A stretch of DNA of 64,000 nucleotides from Collimonas pratensis. Its GTDB lineage: Bacteria > Pseudomonadota > Gammaproteobacteria > Burkholderiales > Burkholderiaceae_D. The stretch covers positions 2,790,001-2,854,000 of the forward strand of contig NZ_CP013234.1 in assembly GCF_001584185.1 (NCBI RefSeq). Reading direction: 5' to 3'. The notes below the pieces were generated by a model that made no database searches, was not told the DNA's origin, and worked only from the letters and a program-made list of their open reading frames with translations. The translations under genes were made by a program, and so were the position numbers. Of this stretch, positions 1 to 8,986 are shown piece after piece. Numbering within the stretch: position 1 is the first letter of the stretch; each line of letters begins with the position of its first letter.

Positions 1-1
1 G

Positions 2-508
2 CGCACGTCCTTGCCTGAGTTTCACGACGCCGTCGCCGTCTGCAACGAACGGCATTCGCAATCCGGCTTTCATGCGCTGCGCACTGCGGTGGCGCCACTG
101 GCGCGCGACGGCCGCTTCTTTTCAAAGGTGCTGCTCAGCGGCGCCCATCGCCGTTCCGCACAGATGGTCGCCAATGGCGAGGCCGACATCGCCGCCCTCG
201 ATTGCGTCAGCGCTTTCCTGCTGCGGGAACAGGAACCAGCTGTTTTCGAAAGGCTTGCCGCCATCGGCTTTACCGCATCCATGCCCGGCCTGCCACTGAT
301 TACTGCGCTGGGCACGTCTGCGGCGGTGTTGGCGCAACTGCGGCAGGCGCTGAGCGAGTGCTGTCAAGCGCAAAATCAGACACCAGCGCTGCACGCCAGC
401 CTGGACGCCATGCGCATCACCGGCTTTTCCGCCCTCGATGCAAGCGACTATCTCATCTGCGCGGTCAAGGCCGCACAAAACACCACAGACGGCCTGGCCG
501 ACTGGTAA
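2..508 (+). CDS. PhnD-like ABC transporter substrate-binding protein, 3' part
   Basis: The reading frame is open from base 2, so the gene begins before the window and only about 168 C-terminal residues are visible. The fragment resembles the second lobe of PhnD/SsuA-type periplasmic binding proteins (phosphate, phosphonate or related ligands). It has an SGAHRRSAQMVANGEADIAA stretch, which in this family contacts ligand and is followed by an aspartate-rich strand (LDCVSA), and a late GFSALDASDY segment. The family assignment comes from reading these motifs. The ligand cannot be inferred. It converges on the Sel1 lipoprotein gene, and the end of the protein is intact (TAA at 506-508). Confidence 0.7.
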   Translation, partial: RTSLPEFHDAVAVCNERHSQSGFHALRTAVAPLARDGRFFSKVLLSGAHRRSAQMVANGEADIAALDCVSAFLLREQEPAVFERLAAIGFTASMPGLPLITALGTSAAVLAQLRQALSECCQAQNQTPALHASLDAMRITGFSALDASDYLICAVKAAQNTTDGLADW

Positions 509-550
509 ACGGCTTTCATGGCCGGATACGCTATCGCGGCAGGCGACGAA

Positions 551-1300
551 TTATTGCGCCTTGTCCCAATGCATACGCCGCTCTTCGGTCGCTTCCTTGA
601 GCAAATGATAGGAGCGCTCAGGATTTTTCTCAGCATCTGGACTGCCGCCATCCATGGCCAGCGCCAGCGACTGCAGCGCCGGCGGAAAATCTCCTTGCGC
701 GGATTTTTCCAGCCAGCTGTACGCCAGCGCCAGGTCCTGGGCGACGCCGTCGCCTGAGGCATAGGCGTTGGACAGCAGGAACATGGCTTGCGCACTGCCG
801 TGGGCGCTGGCTTGCTGCAGCCAAGCCACGGACTGTTTCAGGTCTTGCGGCATGCCTTCGCCATACTTGGCCATGCGCGACAGCATCAAGGCCGCTCTTT
901 CGTCTTCCTGCGCCGCCGCCTTTCCATACCATTGCGCGGCCAGCACAGGATCTTTGCCGAGGCCCAGCTTGCCGTTGTAATAAGCGCCGGCCAGGACAAA
1001 AGCCGCTTCTTTATCTCCGCCCTGGGCCGCCTTGATCAGCCAGAAAGCCGCATCCTTCTCGCTCGCCGCCTTGTCTTCGTAGGCCAGGGCCAGTTCGCGC
1101 TGCGCGATTGGCGAGCCGCGCTCTGCCCAGGCTTGCAATTGATCGACCGCGGATGCCTGTCCGCCTTGCCTGGCCAGCACGCCCAGGCTTTCCAGCTGCG
1201 CGCTGCCCGGCATGGCCGGTGGCCGCTCGCTACAGGCGGCAACCAGCAATCCAAACACCAGCACCGTCGATACCGTCGATAGATGGAAATAAATTTTCAT
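551..1300 (-). CDS. Sel1-repeat lipoprotein
   Basis: A 249-residue protein starting with a lipoprotein signal (MKIYFHLSTVSTVLVFGLL) and a VAAC lipobox, so it is probably anchored to a membrane through Cys. The rest is a run of about four Sel1/TPR-like repeats of some 36 residues, with the usual pattern of A-x-x-L-A-x-A-Y and W-x-x-K-A-A; an example is AAQWYGKAAAQEDERAA. Such repeats act as protein-binding scaffolds. A longer open frame to 1351 exists. It would read through the hairpin at 1317-1337 and place 17 residues before the signal, so the ATG at 1300 is preferred. The partner is unknown. Confidence 0.8.
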   Translation of the reverse strand: MKIYFHLSTVSTVLVFGLLVAACSERPPAMPGSAQLESLGVLARQGGQASAVDQLQAWAERGSPIAQRELALAYEDKAASEKDAAFWLIKAAQGGDKEAAFVLAGAYYNGKLGLGKDPVLAAQWYGKAAAQEDERAALMLSRMAKYGEGMPQDLKQSVAWLQQASAHGSAQAMFLLSNAYASGDGVAQDLALAYSWLEKSAQGDFPPALQSLALAMDGGSPDAEKNPERSYHLLKEATEERRMHWDKAQ

Positions 1301-1316
1301 GTTTATCAAACGAGAC

Positions 1317-1337
1317 AAGCCCCGTGCAACGGGGCTT
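1317..1337 (-). terminator. Hairpin downstream of the 5'-nucleotidase gene
   Basis: A perfect 8-bp stem (AAGCCCCG / CGGGGCTT) with a 5-base loop lies 40 bases past the stop of the nucleotidase gene and just before the start of the Sel1 gene. On the minus strand it is followed only by a modest T-rich stretch, so the terminator call is likely but not classic. Confidence 0.55.
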
Positions 1338-1376
1338 GGTACATCGGACATGCCGGCCGCACCTCGCCGGCCGCAC

Positions 1377-3479
1377 TTATTTGCTCAAGTCGATCGCGTA
1401 CTTGGAGAAGCCGCTGGGATCCAGCGCACCCTCGGTCGTTACGCGGTTCAGGCCGAGCGCTTGCGCCACCGCCAGCTTACCGGGGGTCGAACGCAGGATC
1501 ACCGGCCCCTTGGTGGCCACCTTGACGAAGCTCCAGCTCTGGCCGCTGCCGTTATTCGCCTGCGTGACCTTGCCCAGCTTTTGAAGGTAGCTGCTGACCA
1601 CGGCTTGGCTGGCGTCGGGCGACTTGATGATGGTCTTGCTGCCGTCGATGCCAGGGAAGTTGCCGCCGCCACCGGCGCGATAGTCATTGGTGGCGACGAT
1701 GAAGTCATCGCTGGCGGCCACGGGCTTGCCCTGGTAAGTCAGGTTGACGATGCGGCTGCCGACCGGCTGGGTGACGTCGATCTGGTATTGCATCGCATTG
1801 CCTTCGGCGTAGAACACGTCGTAGTTGTAGATGGTCGAGTAGGACGGCACCAGGTCTTGTTCGGCGGTGGCGTTGGGATCGATCTTGCCGAACTGCGAGG
1901 CCGAGGTTTCCAGCCAGTTCTTAAGGTCGGAACCTTTGATCTTCACGGCCTGGAGGTTGTTGTTGCTATACAGGTAGAGATCGCCCGGATTGCGCACCTG
2001 CAGCGAGAAAGGGCTCGCCTTGAAGGCGTTCGGCGCGACATCGGTGAAATCCGACGGCCCGTTGCGGCCAGCCTTGAACGGCGCGCTGCAAGAGATCACC
2101 GGGATGTTCTTGTAGCTGGAGAGCGTCGCATCGGTAGAGTTTGCGATGAAATTCTTGACGTAGTCGATCTGCGCCTGGTTGACGATCTGGATCGCGCCGA
2201 CGTCGCCTGCCAGCGAGAAGTAAGACGACATTTCGAAGTCGGTGGTGGTACCGAGCGGCTGCTGGGCATAGGCGATGGTCGCCTTGTGCTCGCTGTCGAC
2301 CAGCGCCGCAATGGCAGGATCGGCCGCCACGCTGGTGACGCCATCGGTGTATTTGAAGCCGCGTGCCTCGACCGTGGTCAGCGGTTTCTGGATCACCCAT
2401 TTGCCGCCGCTATATTTCAGGGTCAGCTGGATGATGCCGAGGCGCCGGCCCCAGCTCTGCGCCATCACGGTCGGCACATTGTTGACGAAGCCGTTCTTGC
2501 TGTCGACGATATTGGCCGGCAAGGCGGCCAGCGAAGGATCCAGCGCCGGCGCCTTAGCTTCCTTGGGGGCCGGGAAAATCAGGTGCGAGTGGCCGACCAG
2601 CAGCGCATCGATGCCGGTGGTCGAGAGATACAGGCTGCCGTTTTCCATCTTCGGGCTGTAGGGCGATGCATCCAGGCCGCCGTGCGACAGCGCGACCACC
2701 ACATCGGCGCCGGCGCTGCGCAATTGCGGCACATATTGATTGGCGCTTTCCTGGACGCCGTTGACATACACCTTGCCGGCCAGGTTTTTCTGGTCCCAGT
2801 CCATGATCTGCGGCGGCACGAAGCCCAGGATGCCGACTTTCAGCGGCACCTGGATGCTCTTGCCGTCCGGCGTGGTAGCGGCGAACTGCTTGGGAATCAC
2901 TGCGTAGGGATTGAAAATCGGCTTCTGGCTGGCGACGCTGTTGACGTTGGACAGCACCAGCGGGAAAGTCGGCGCACCGCAAGTGCCGGCCGGTTTGGCG
3001 ATGCCGGTGACGCCGAAGTCGGCATTGGTGATCTGGCTGAGGAATCCCAGGCCGTAATTGAATTCGTGGTTGCCGATGCCGCCGCCGTCGTACTTGAGGG
3101 CGTTCATCGCCTTGTGCACCGCCAGCGTGCCGCTGCAGCCGACCGGCGTGGCCTGGGCCTGGTAATCGCCCAGCAAAGTGCCCTGGATGACGTCGCCGTC
3201 GTCGAACAGCACATTGTTCGGATTTTCAGCACGGGCGCCCTGGATCAGCGTCGACGTGCGGTCCAGGCCGAGGGTGGCGTCAGGCGTCAGCGCGTAGTAG
3301 TTATACCCCAGCACATTGGAATGGATGTCGGTGGTCTCCAGGATCGCCATCTTGAGCACGCTGCCTTCCGGCGTCTGCTGTGCAGTAGGCGTAGTAAGAG
3401 GGCTGGAACTGCCGCCGCAGGCGGCCACACTGATTGCTGCGATGGCGGCCAGGGCCGGCCTGCCGATATTCTTGATCAT
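1377..3479 (-). CDS. CpdB-like bifunctional 2',3'-cyclic phosphodiesterase/5'-nucleotidase lipoprotein
   Basis: A 700-residue exported metallophosphoesterase. It has a signal peptide ending in VAAC (lipobox), then a linker. The calcineurin-like domain runs from about residue 40 and carries the metal-binding motifs TDIHSN, DDGDVIQG and GNHEFNYG, and further on VGHSH. The C-terminal 5'-nucleotidase domain starts at about residue 400, with PVISCSAPFKAGRNG and the substrate-stacking region YDVFYAEGN. Length and order match CpdB/UshA-type enzymes that release nucleosides and phosphate outside the cytoplasm. A GGAGA ribosome site sits 7 bases before the ATG. The lipid anchor is less usual for CpdB, which is normally soluble in the periplasm. 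Confidence 0.9.
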   Translation of the reverse strand: MIKNIGRPALAAIAAISVAACGGSSSPLTTPTAQQTPEGSVLKMAILETTDIHSNVLGYNYYALTPDATLGLDRTSTLIQGARAENPNNVLFDDGDVIQGTLLGDYQAQATPVGCSGTLAVHKAMNALKYDGGGIGNHEFNYGLGFLSQITNADFGVTGIAKPAGTCGAPTFPLVLSNVNSVASQKPIFNPYAVIPKQFAATTPDGKSIQVPLKVGILGFVPPQIMDWDQKNLAGKVYVNGVQESANQYVPQLRSAGADVVVALSHGGLDASPYSPKMENGSLYLSTTGIDALLVGHSHLIFPAPKEAKAPALDPSLAALPANIVDSKNGFVNNVPTVMAQSWGRRLGIIQLTLKYSGGKWVIQKPLTTVEARGFKYTDGVTSVAADPAIAALVDSEHKATIAYAQQPLGTTTDFEMSSYFSLAGDVGAIQIVNQAQIDYVKNFIANSTDATLSSYKNIPVISCSAPFKAGRNGPSDFTDVAPNAFKASPFSLQVRNPGDLYLYSNNNLQAVKIKGSDLKNWLETSASQFGKIDPNATAEQDLVPSYSTIYNYDVFYAEGNAMQYQIDVTQPVGSRIVNLTYQGKPVAASDDFIVATNDYRAGGGGNFPGIDGSKTIIKSPDASQAVVSSYLQKLGKVTQANNGSGQSWSFVKVATKGPVILRSTPGKLAVAQALGLNRVTTEGALDPSGFSKYAIDLSK

Positions 3480-3499
3480 TAAACTGTCTCCGGAAAATA

Positions 3500-3523
3500 G
3501 AACGCGCCTTGGATGGCGCGTTC
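3500..3523 (-). terminator. Rho-independent terminator of the ABC exporter operon
   Basis: A 9-bp perfect stem (GAACGCGCC / GGCGCGTTC) with a 6-base loop, followed on the minus strand by TATTTTCC. It lies about 105 bases past the permease stop and directly before the nucleotidase ribosome site, so it separates the two transcription units. Confidence 0.7.
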
Positions 3524-3627
3524 GTCATGTGGGGCGCGTGGTCCTGGCTTTATGTATCGGCCAGGTAACGCATTGTCGGGATTATGTATCCCAAATATGA
3601 CCCCATCGTGAATCCGGCAGGCAATTT

Positions 3628-4389
3628 TTAGCCTTTGAGGCGGTAGCCGGTCTTGAATATCCACCAGAGCGCCGCCATGCACAGCGCCAGGAAGGCCAGC
3701 GCCATGCCGGCGCTGATCAGGACGTTGACGTCAGAAACGCCATAGAAGCTCCAGCGGAAGCCGCTGATCAGGTACACCACCGGATTGAACAAGGCGATCT
3801 TTTGCCAGAACGGCGGCAGCATGTTAATCGAATAGAAGCTACCGCCCAGGAAGGATAGCGGCGTAACGATCATCAACGGAATCAGCTGCAGTTTTTCAAA
3901 GCCGTCGGCCCAGATCCCGATGATGAAGCCGAACAGGCTGAAGGTGACTGCGATCAGCACCAGGAAGGCGATCATCCACCAGGGATGGGCAATCTCGAAA
4001 GAAATGAAAACCCGCGCCGTGGCCAGGATCAGCAGGCCGAGGATGACCGATTTGGTGGCGGCGGCGCCGACATAGCCGCCGACGATTTCCACGCTGGAGA
4101 TGGGCGCGGACAAGACTTCATAGATAGTGCCGGAAAATTTCGGCATATAGATGCCGAACGAGGCATTCGCCGTGCTTTGCGTCATCAGCGACATGATGAT
4201 CAGGCCGGGAATGATGAAGGCGCCGTAGCTGACGCCGTTGATGCTGACCATGTGCGAGCCGATGGCGGCGCCGAACACGACGAAATACAGGGCGGTGGAA
4301 ATCACCGGCGAAGCGATGCTCTGCATCAGCGTGCGCCCGGTGCGCGCCATCTCGAACATATAGATTGCGCGGATAGAGTGCAGGTTCAT
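3628..4389 (-). CDS. ABC-2 type transporter permease
   Basis: A 253-residue integral membrane protein with about six hydrophobic segments and the ABC-2 fold. An N-terminal amphipathic start ([19 protein letters not shown]) precedes TM1, and a late [20 protein letters not shown] segment is typical of the YadH/NodJ branch. It begins two bases after the stop of the ATPase gene and is surely co-translated with it. Together they form an exporter with one permease and one ATPase type. The substrate cannot be read from sequence; relatives export polysaccharide, lipids or drugs. Confidence 0.88.
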   Translation of the reverse strand: MNLHSIRAIYMFEMARTGRTLMQSIASPVISTALYFVVFGAAIGSHMVSINGVSYGAFIIPGLIIMSLMTQSTANASFGIYMPKFSGTIYEVLSAPISSVEIVGGYVGAAATKSVILGLLILATARVFISFEIAHPWWMIAFLVLIAVTFSLFGFIIGIWADGFEKLQLIPLMIVTPLSFLGGSFYSINMLPPFWQKIALFNPVVYLISGFRWSFYGVSDVNVLISAGMALAFLALCMAALWWIFKTGYRLKG

Positions 4390-4391
4390 GT

Positions 4392-5312
4392 TTATGCTTT
4401 CACCAGGTTGACGAAAATTTCTTCCAGCGAGCTTTGGCTGGACTGCAAGTCCTTGAAATCGATGCCATGCTCGCTCAGCTGGCGCAGCAGGCCGGCGATG
4501 CCGGTCTGCTCGCTTTGGGCGTCAAAGGTATAGATCAGCTCGTTGCCGTCGGCTGAGAGTTCCAACTGATTGCCGCCCAGACTATCGGGAATGCTCGACA
4601 GCGGCCGCTGCAGATGCAGCTTCAGCTGCTTCTTGCCGAGCTTTTCCATCAGCACCGCCTTGTCTTCCACCAGGATGATCTCGCCCTTGCGGATAACGCC
4701 GATGCGGTCGGCCATTTCCTCGGCTTCTTCGATATAGTGGGTAGTCAGGATGATGGTGACGCCGTTTTCGCGCAGGCCGCGGACCATCTGCCACATGTCG
4801 CGCCGCAGTTCGACGTCGACGCCGGCGGTGGGTTCGTCCAGGAACAGGATCTGCGGCTCGTGCGAGAGGGCCTTGGCGATCATCACGCGGCGCTTCATGC
4901 CGCCGGACAAGGTGCGGATCTTGGCGTCCTTCTTGTCCCACAGCGAGAGGTCGCGCAAGATCTTTTCGATATGCGCCGGATGCGGCGCCTTGCCGAACAG
5001 GCCGCGGCTGAACGACACCGTGGCCCACACGCTTTCGAAAGCATCGGTGGAAAGTTCTTGCGGCACCAGGCCGATGCGCGAGCGCGCCGCCTTGTAGTCG
5101 CGTACGACGTCGTGGCCATCGGCCAAGACATGGCCCTGGCTAGGGTTGACGATGCCGCAGATGATGTTGATCAAGGTGGTCTTGCCGGCGCCGTTTGGCC
5201 CCAGCAGCGCGAAGATCTCGCCGCGCCGTATCTCCAGGTTGATGCCTTTTAACGCACTGTGCCCAGATGCGTAGGTCTTGGTCAGGTTGTTGACTGAAAT
5301 AATGGATTGCAC
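4392..5312 (-). CDS. ABC transporter ATP-binding protein (YadG-like)
   Basis: A 306-residue ABC ATPase. Walker A is [10 protein letters not shown] near residue 38, the signature is LSGGMKRR, and Walker B is [12 protein letters not shown] followed by an [10 protein letters not shown] switch region. The C-terminal 80 residues form the small extra domain common in ABC-2 exporters. The start is a GTG at 5312 with an AGGAAG ribosome site 5-6 bases upstream; no nearer ATG fits the alignment of the first strand ([12 protein letters not shown]). It is the first gene of the two-gene exporter operon and is divergent from galE. Confidence 0.92.
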   Translation of the reverse strand: MQSIISVNNLTKTYASGHSALKGINLEIRRGEIFALLGPNGAGKTTLINIICGIVNPSQGHVLADGHDVVRDYKAARSRIGLVPQELSTDAFESVWATVSFSRGLFGKAPHPAHIEKILRDLSLWDKKDAKIRTLSGGMKRRVMIAKALSHEPQILFLDEPTAGVDVELRRDMWQMVRGLRENGVTIILTTHYIEEAEEMADRIGVIRKGEIILVEDKAVLMEKLGKKQLKLHLQRPLSSIPDSLGGNQLELSADGNELIYTFDAQSEQTGIAGLLRQLSEHGIDFKDLQSSQSSLEEIFVNLVKA

Positions 5313-5584
5313 TCGGCTTCCTTCTAAAAATCCGGATTGTCATGCATTCTAAAGGGGCTTTGCATTTGCTGCTGGCGGCAGTGCCAGATCAGCTGGGATA
5401 CGCTGCTTTAGGCGATTTTCTGCCGCGGAAGCCGGTTGGTGCGGCAAATAATTAATTAATTAACATTGCCACCGGATGTCAGCGGCGATTATTTCGCACA
5501 TTTCGGCAGGCCACGATTGCCCGCATGCGAAAAACTACTTACTCTCTGTGCCTGGATCCATTTTTACTTTGCCTTAAAGACAAT

Positions 5585-6604
5585 ATGAACGCAGCTATCC
5601 TGCTCACCGGGGCGACCGGCTATATCGGCTCCCATACCTGGGTTGAGCTGCTGGAGGCCGGCCATCAGGTGGTCGGCGTCGACAACCTGGCCAACAGCAG
5701 TCCGCTGGTGCTTGATCGCATCAGGAAGATCACCGGCAAGACACCGCTGTTCGTGCAGGCGGATCTGTGCGATCGCGCCAGTACCGAACGCTTGTTCCAG
5801 GATTATCGGATCGGCGCCACCATCCATTTCGCCGCGTTGAAATCGATTGGGGAATCGGTCGTCAAGCCGCTCGAATACTATGCCAACAATCTGAACAGCT
5901 TGCTGACGCTGTGTACCGCGATGCGCGATGCCGGCGTCGAAAACATGGTGTTCAGTTCCTCGGCATCGGTGTATGGCGATCCGGCCACGCTGCCGATCCT
6001 GGAGCACTTTCCCCTGTCGGCTTCGAATCCCTATGGCCAGACCAAACTGATCGGCGAGCAGATACTGCGTGACCTGGAACAGTCGGACCCGCGCTGGAAG
6101 ATTGCGTACCTGCGCTATTTCAATCCGGTAGGCGCGCACAAAAGCGGCCTGATCGGTGAAGACTCGCGCGGCAATCCGGATAACCTGATGCCCTATATCG
6201 CCCGGGTCGCCGCCCGGCGCAGCGCCAGCCTGCCGGTATTCGGCGGCGATTACCCGACCGCCGACGGCACCGGCGTACGCGATTATATCCACGTGGTCGA
6301 CCTCGCCAAGGCACACCTGGCGGCGCTCGATTATCTGCAGGACAAACGGCAGAGCCTGACCGCCAATATCGGCAGCGGCCGCGGCTATAGCGTGCTGGAA
6401 GTGATTGCCGCCTACGAAAAAGCCAGCGGCCAGCGCGTGCCTTACGACATGGCGCCGCGCCGTCCGGACGATATTGCATCGTGCTATGCGGATCCCGGCC
6501 TGGCGGCCGAGCTGCTGGGCTGGCGCGCGAAGGAAAACCTGGAATCGATCTGCACCGATTCCTGGCGCTGGCAGTCGCAGAATCCAGCCGGCTTTGCCGA
6601 TTGA
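5585..6604 (+). CDS. galE: UDP-glucose 4-epimerase
   Basis: A 339-residue extended short-chain dehydrogenase that interconverts UDP-glucose and UDP-galactose using bound NAD. The NAD-binding GATGYIGSH lies at residues 7-15. Further on are the catalytic SSSASVYG serine region and the YGQTK tyrosine/lysine pair, then RYFNPVGAH and RDYIHVVDLA, which are hallmarks of GalE. An upstream in-frame ATG at 5525 would add 20 residues before the Rossmann strand, so the start at 5585 is chosen to match the family length. Upstream there is an AT-rich run (ATTAATTAATTAA at about 5451). It supplies UDP-galactose for surface polysaccharides. Confidence 0.95.
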   Translation: MNAAILLTGATGYIGSHTWVELLEAGHQVVGVDNLANSSPLVLDRIRKITGKTPLFVQADLCDRASTERLFQDYRIGATIHFAALKSIGESVVKPLEYYANNLNSLLTLCTAMRDAGVENMVFSSSASVYGDPATLPILEHFPLSASNPYGQTKLIGEQILRDLEQSDPRWKIAYLRYFNPVGAHKSGLIGEDSRGNPDNLMPYIARVAARRSASLPVFGGDYPTADGTGVRDYIHVVDLAKAHLAALDYLQDKRQSLTANIGSGRGYSVLEVIAAYEKASGQRVPYDMAPRRPDDIASCYADPGLAAELLGWRAKENLESICTDSWRWQSQNPAGFAD

Positions 6605-6613
6605 AACAGCGTA

Positions 6614-6628
6614 GCCGGCGCCGCCGGC
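6614..6628. terminator. Short hairpin between galE and the convergent ABC gene
   Basis: GCCGGC-GCC-GCCGGC between two converging stop codons. The stem is only 6 bp, with no T run, so it is a weak bidirectional terminator candidate. Confidence 0.3.
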
Positions 6629-6629
6629 A

Positions 6630-7748
6630 TCAATGCAGGATGGCGCCGCGCTTGCCGACCATGATCATTTCGACAAAGGTCGAGCCGTCGTGATTGTCCG
6701 GTGAATACGATACCCTGACCCCGCCCAGATCGTAATCGCGTATGGTTTCCAACGCCGCAATCAGCTTCGGCCTGGTCGGGTTGGGGCCGGCCCGGCGCAA
6801 GCCTTCGGTCAGCAGCTTGGCCGCGACAAAGCCTTCGAACGCAGAATAGGAAGCGGGCGGCGGCTTGGCCATGCTCTTCAGCACGCTCTGAAACTCGCGG
6901 GTGGCGGGCGCGGCAAAGTCTTTGGGGTAAGGCATCACCTGCATGACGCTGACGCCGCGGCCGTCGTCGCCCAGTGATTCAAAGAAGGTCTCGGAACTGA
7001 CATTGGATAGCATCATGAAGGTCGGATGCGCACCCTTCTTGTGCATCTGCTTGACGAAATCGGCGCAGGCTGACGGCGTGCACGCCATCAGTACCGCTTG
7101 TGGATTGGCGGCGGCAATCGCGCTGACTGCCTGCTCTACTTTCAAGTCCTTGCGATCGTAGCTGGCGATAAGCAGCGGGCTCAGCTTGTGCGCCGCCAGG
7201 TTGCGCTGGAATCCTGCCAGCCCATCCTTGCCGAAACTGTCGTCCTGGTACAGGATCGCCACCTTGCGGATGCCAAGCGAACCGAACAGCTCGATCATTT
7301 TCGCGGTCTCCGCCTGGTAGCTGGCGCGCAGATTGAACAGGTAGGGGTTGAACGGCTGGTGCAGGCTCTGGCCGCCCGAGAACGGCGCCACCAGCGGCAC
7401 CTTCTCGCTCAGCAGCAGCGGCAGCACGGCTTCCACCGTCGGCGTGCTGCGATAGCCGAACAGTGCCAGCGCGTTGTCTTCTTTCAGCAGTTTCTCGGTA
7501 TTCAGCCTGGTGGTTTCCGGCTTGCGCTTGTCGTCATAAGACTTGAGCTCGATTTTGCGGCCATAAATCCCGCCCTGGGCGTTGACCCAGGCGAAATAGG
7601 CCAGCGCGCCCTCCATGTTTTCCTTACCGGTGGCTTCCCCCGACAATTCCACCGACTGGCCGATGACGATCTTGTCCTGCGCTGGCCGCTGCTCCGCCTG
7701 GACCAGCGCGCAAGCAACGGACAAGAGTATGCCGGTTAACATTTTCAT
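6630..7748 (-). CDS. Branched-chain amino acid-type ABC substrate-binding protein
   Basis: A 372-residue periplasmic binding protein of the Peripla_BP_6 (LivJ/UrtA-like) family. A signal peptide (MKMLTGILLSVACALVQA) is followed by IVIGQSVELSGEATGKENMEG, the usual first strand, then VALFGYRSTPTVEAVLPLL and later IAILYQDD-like strands. The start at 7748 is supported by GGGGAGAA five bases upstream; an upstream in-frame start lacks such a site. No permease or ATPase gene is adjacent. It may therefore act as an orphan sensor or work with a distant transporter, and the PilJ-domain protein encoded just upstream on the same strand could be a partner. Confidence 0.88.
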   Translation of the reverse strand: MKMLTGILLSVACALVQAEQRPAQDKIVIGQSVELSGEATGKENMEGALAYFAWVNAQGGIYGRKIELKSYDDKRKPETTRLNTEKLLKEDNALALFGYRSTPTVEAVLPLLLSEKVPLVAPFSGGQSLHQPFNPYLFNLRASYQAETAKMIELFGSLGIRKVAILYQDDSFGKDGLAGFQRNLAAHKLSPLLIASYDRKDLKVEQAVSAIAAANPQAVLMACTPSACADFVKQMHKKGAHPTFMMLSNVSSETFFESLGDDGRGVSVMQVMPYPKDFAAPATREFQSVLKSMAKPPPASYSAFEGFVAAKLLTEGLRRAGPNPTRPKLIAALETIRDYDLGGVRVSYSPDNHDGSTFVEMIMVGKRGAILH

Positions 7749-7857
7749 GTTGTTCTCCCCCTGATTGTCTTTATTTTCCAGCGACAATACTCTTACAAAG
7801 CTTACAGACAGCTTTCATTTTTATCGATTTTCAGCTGCTGCCAGCTTGCCGCCGGGA

Positions 7858-8655
7858 TCAGGCCAGTTGCTGGTACAGGCCGGTGACGCCATCCATCACT
7901 TCCAGTATGCGTTCGCTGGTGGTGGCGACATTGGTGGCGTTGCGTTGACGGTTCATGCTGTCGCCGTTCTGGTGCAGCGCGGCGTCGAAGAATAGCCATT
8001 GCTGTTGCGCCAACGTCAATTCATCATGGATTCTCGCGGTGTCGCCAGGGGCATCGCTGAGGGTCTGCATGGCAGCCACGAATTCCTTGCGCGCCTGTTC
8101 CAGCTTGCCGGCGGCATCGGCCGGCGCCACGCCCCATTGCTGGGCCTGGTAGAACTTGGCCATGCGCTGCGACAGCATGCGCTGCCGCCCGGAGAGGTTG
8201 ACCAGCTGGCCGGCGGCGCTGCCGGAGTATTTTTCCAGCTGCACGGTAGAGGTCTGCGCCAGCGCCAGGATCTCTTCACTCAGCGCCATGATGTTGCGGG
8301 CGTCCTGCTGGTTAGGCAATTTCCCCAGCAATACCTGCTTGTAGCCCTGCCAGGCCTTTTCCATCTCGGCCAGCACCAGCTTGTTGTCGGCGCTGGGCGC
8401 GAAAGCACGCAACTCCGCCAGCTGTTTCTCAAACAGGCTGAGCGACAGGTCGAGGATTTTTCTTGAGCGCTCGACATCGATGGCCTGCCCCAGCTGCATG
8501 TATGCCTTGGCCAGCCGCTGCGACAACATGCGCTGCCGTCCCGACTTGTTGATGGCGTCATTGATGTTCAGCACCTGTGCCCAGGTATTGGAAAACAGAC
8601 TCCAGCCTCCCGCGAGCAGCACCGACCTGCCAAGAAACCCCCTTCTATGCACCAT
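7858..8655 (-). CDS. Tat-exported PilJ/NarX-type sensory domain protein
   Basis: A 265-residue protein made almost only of two copies of the type IV pili methyl-accepting transducer N-terminal domain. Each copy has the signature GRQRMLSQR, near residues 45 and 165. In NarX and PilJ this helical domain senses a small ligand outside the membrane. Here there is no transmitter or methyl-accepting part. The start MVHRRGFLGRSVLLAGG has a twin-arginine motif, implying folded export. GGAG lies 8 bases before the ATG at 8655, which decides the start over the ATG at 8667. It is 109 bases from the ABC binding protein and probably in one operon with it. Confidence 0.82.
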   Translation of the reverse strand: MVHRRGFLGRSVLLAGGWSLFSNTWAQVLNINDAINKSGRQRMLSQRLAKAYMQLGQAIDVERSRKILDLSLSLFEKQLAELRAFAPSADNKLVLAEMEKAWQGYKQVLLGKLPNQQDARNIMALSEEILALAQTSTVQLEKYSGSAAGQLVNLSGRQRMLSQRMAKFYQAQQWGVAPADAAGKLEQARKEFVAAMQTLSDAPGDTARIHDELTLAQQQWLFFDAALHQNGDSMNRQRNATNVATTSERILEVMDGVTGLYQQLA

Positions 8656-8986
8656 GCTTTTCTCCATGATTGAATCTCGAACGAAGATAAGCAAGCTTCA
8701 TACCCATCACAGTCACCAAAAGCGTGCAGCCAGATCTCGCCACCTATCACTATTGACAGCTGCCAGCCGGATAAATAAGGGATTAACATTCGTGACGATT
8801 TGTGCGAACGGCGATAGAGAACACCGGTCCCGCAACAAACCTGCCGAGCCTGCCAAGCAGCTGCTTTAGGCGCGACGGTCAGTCTCAAGAAAATGTTTAA
8901 AAAAAGAGGCAGCGTCCGGCGTGACAACAAGCACTTTGACGCATCCGTAGCGATCACAATTCTGACACTGTGGCGAGGATCACTCA
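8656..8986 (+). other. Divergent intergenic region upstream of the giant-protein cluster
   Basis: No gene is seen in these 331 bases, which must hold the promoters of the PilJ-domain gene and of the five-gene cluster. TTGACA occurs at 8753-8758 and TTGACG at 8936-8941, but neither has a convincing -10 box at 16-18 bases. A GAGGAT ribosome site lies 7 bases before the ATG at 8987. Confidence 0.4.

Noticed and set aside
1299..3482. 727-codon plus-strand open frame
   Set aside because: It is the mirror of the nucleotidase gene, with Arg/Val/Asp/Gly-rich sequence typical of antisense frames in GC-rich genes; no domain.
5447..5464. ATTAATTAATTAA tract as a mobile-element target or replication feature
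   Set aside because: Simple AT-rich spacer upstream of galE with no repeats or element nearby.
8753..8777. TTGACA near 8753 as promoter of the giant cluster
   Set aside because: No -10 box at a proper distance; the nearest TAAATA is only 13 bases away.
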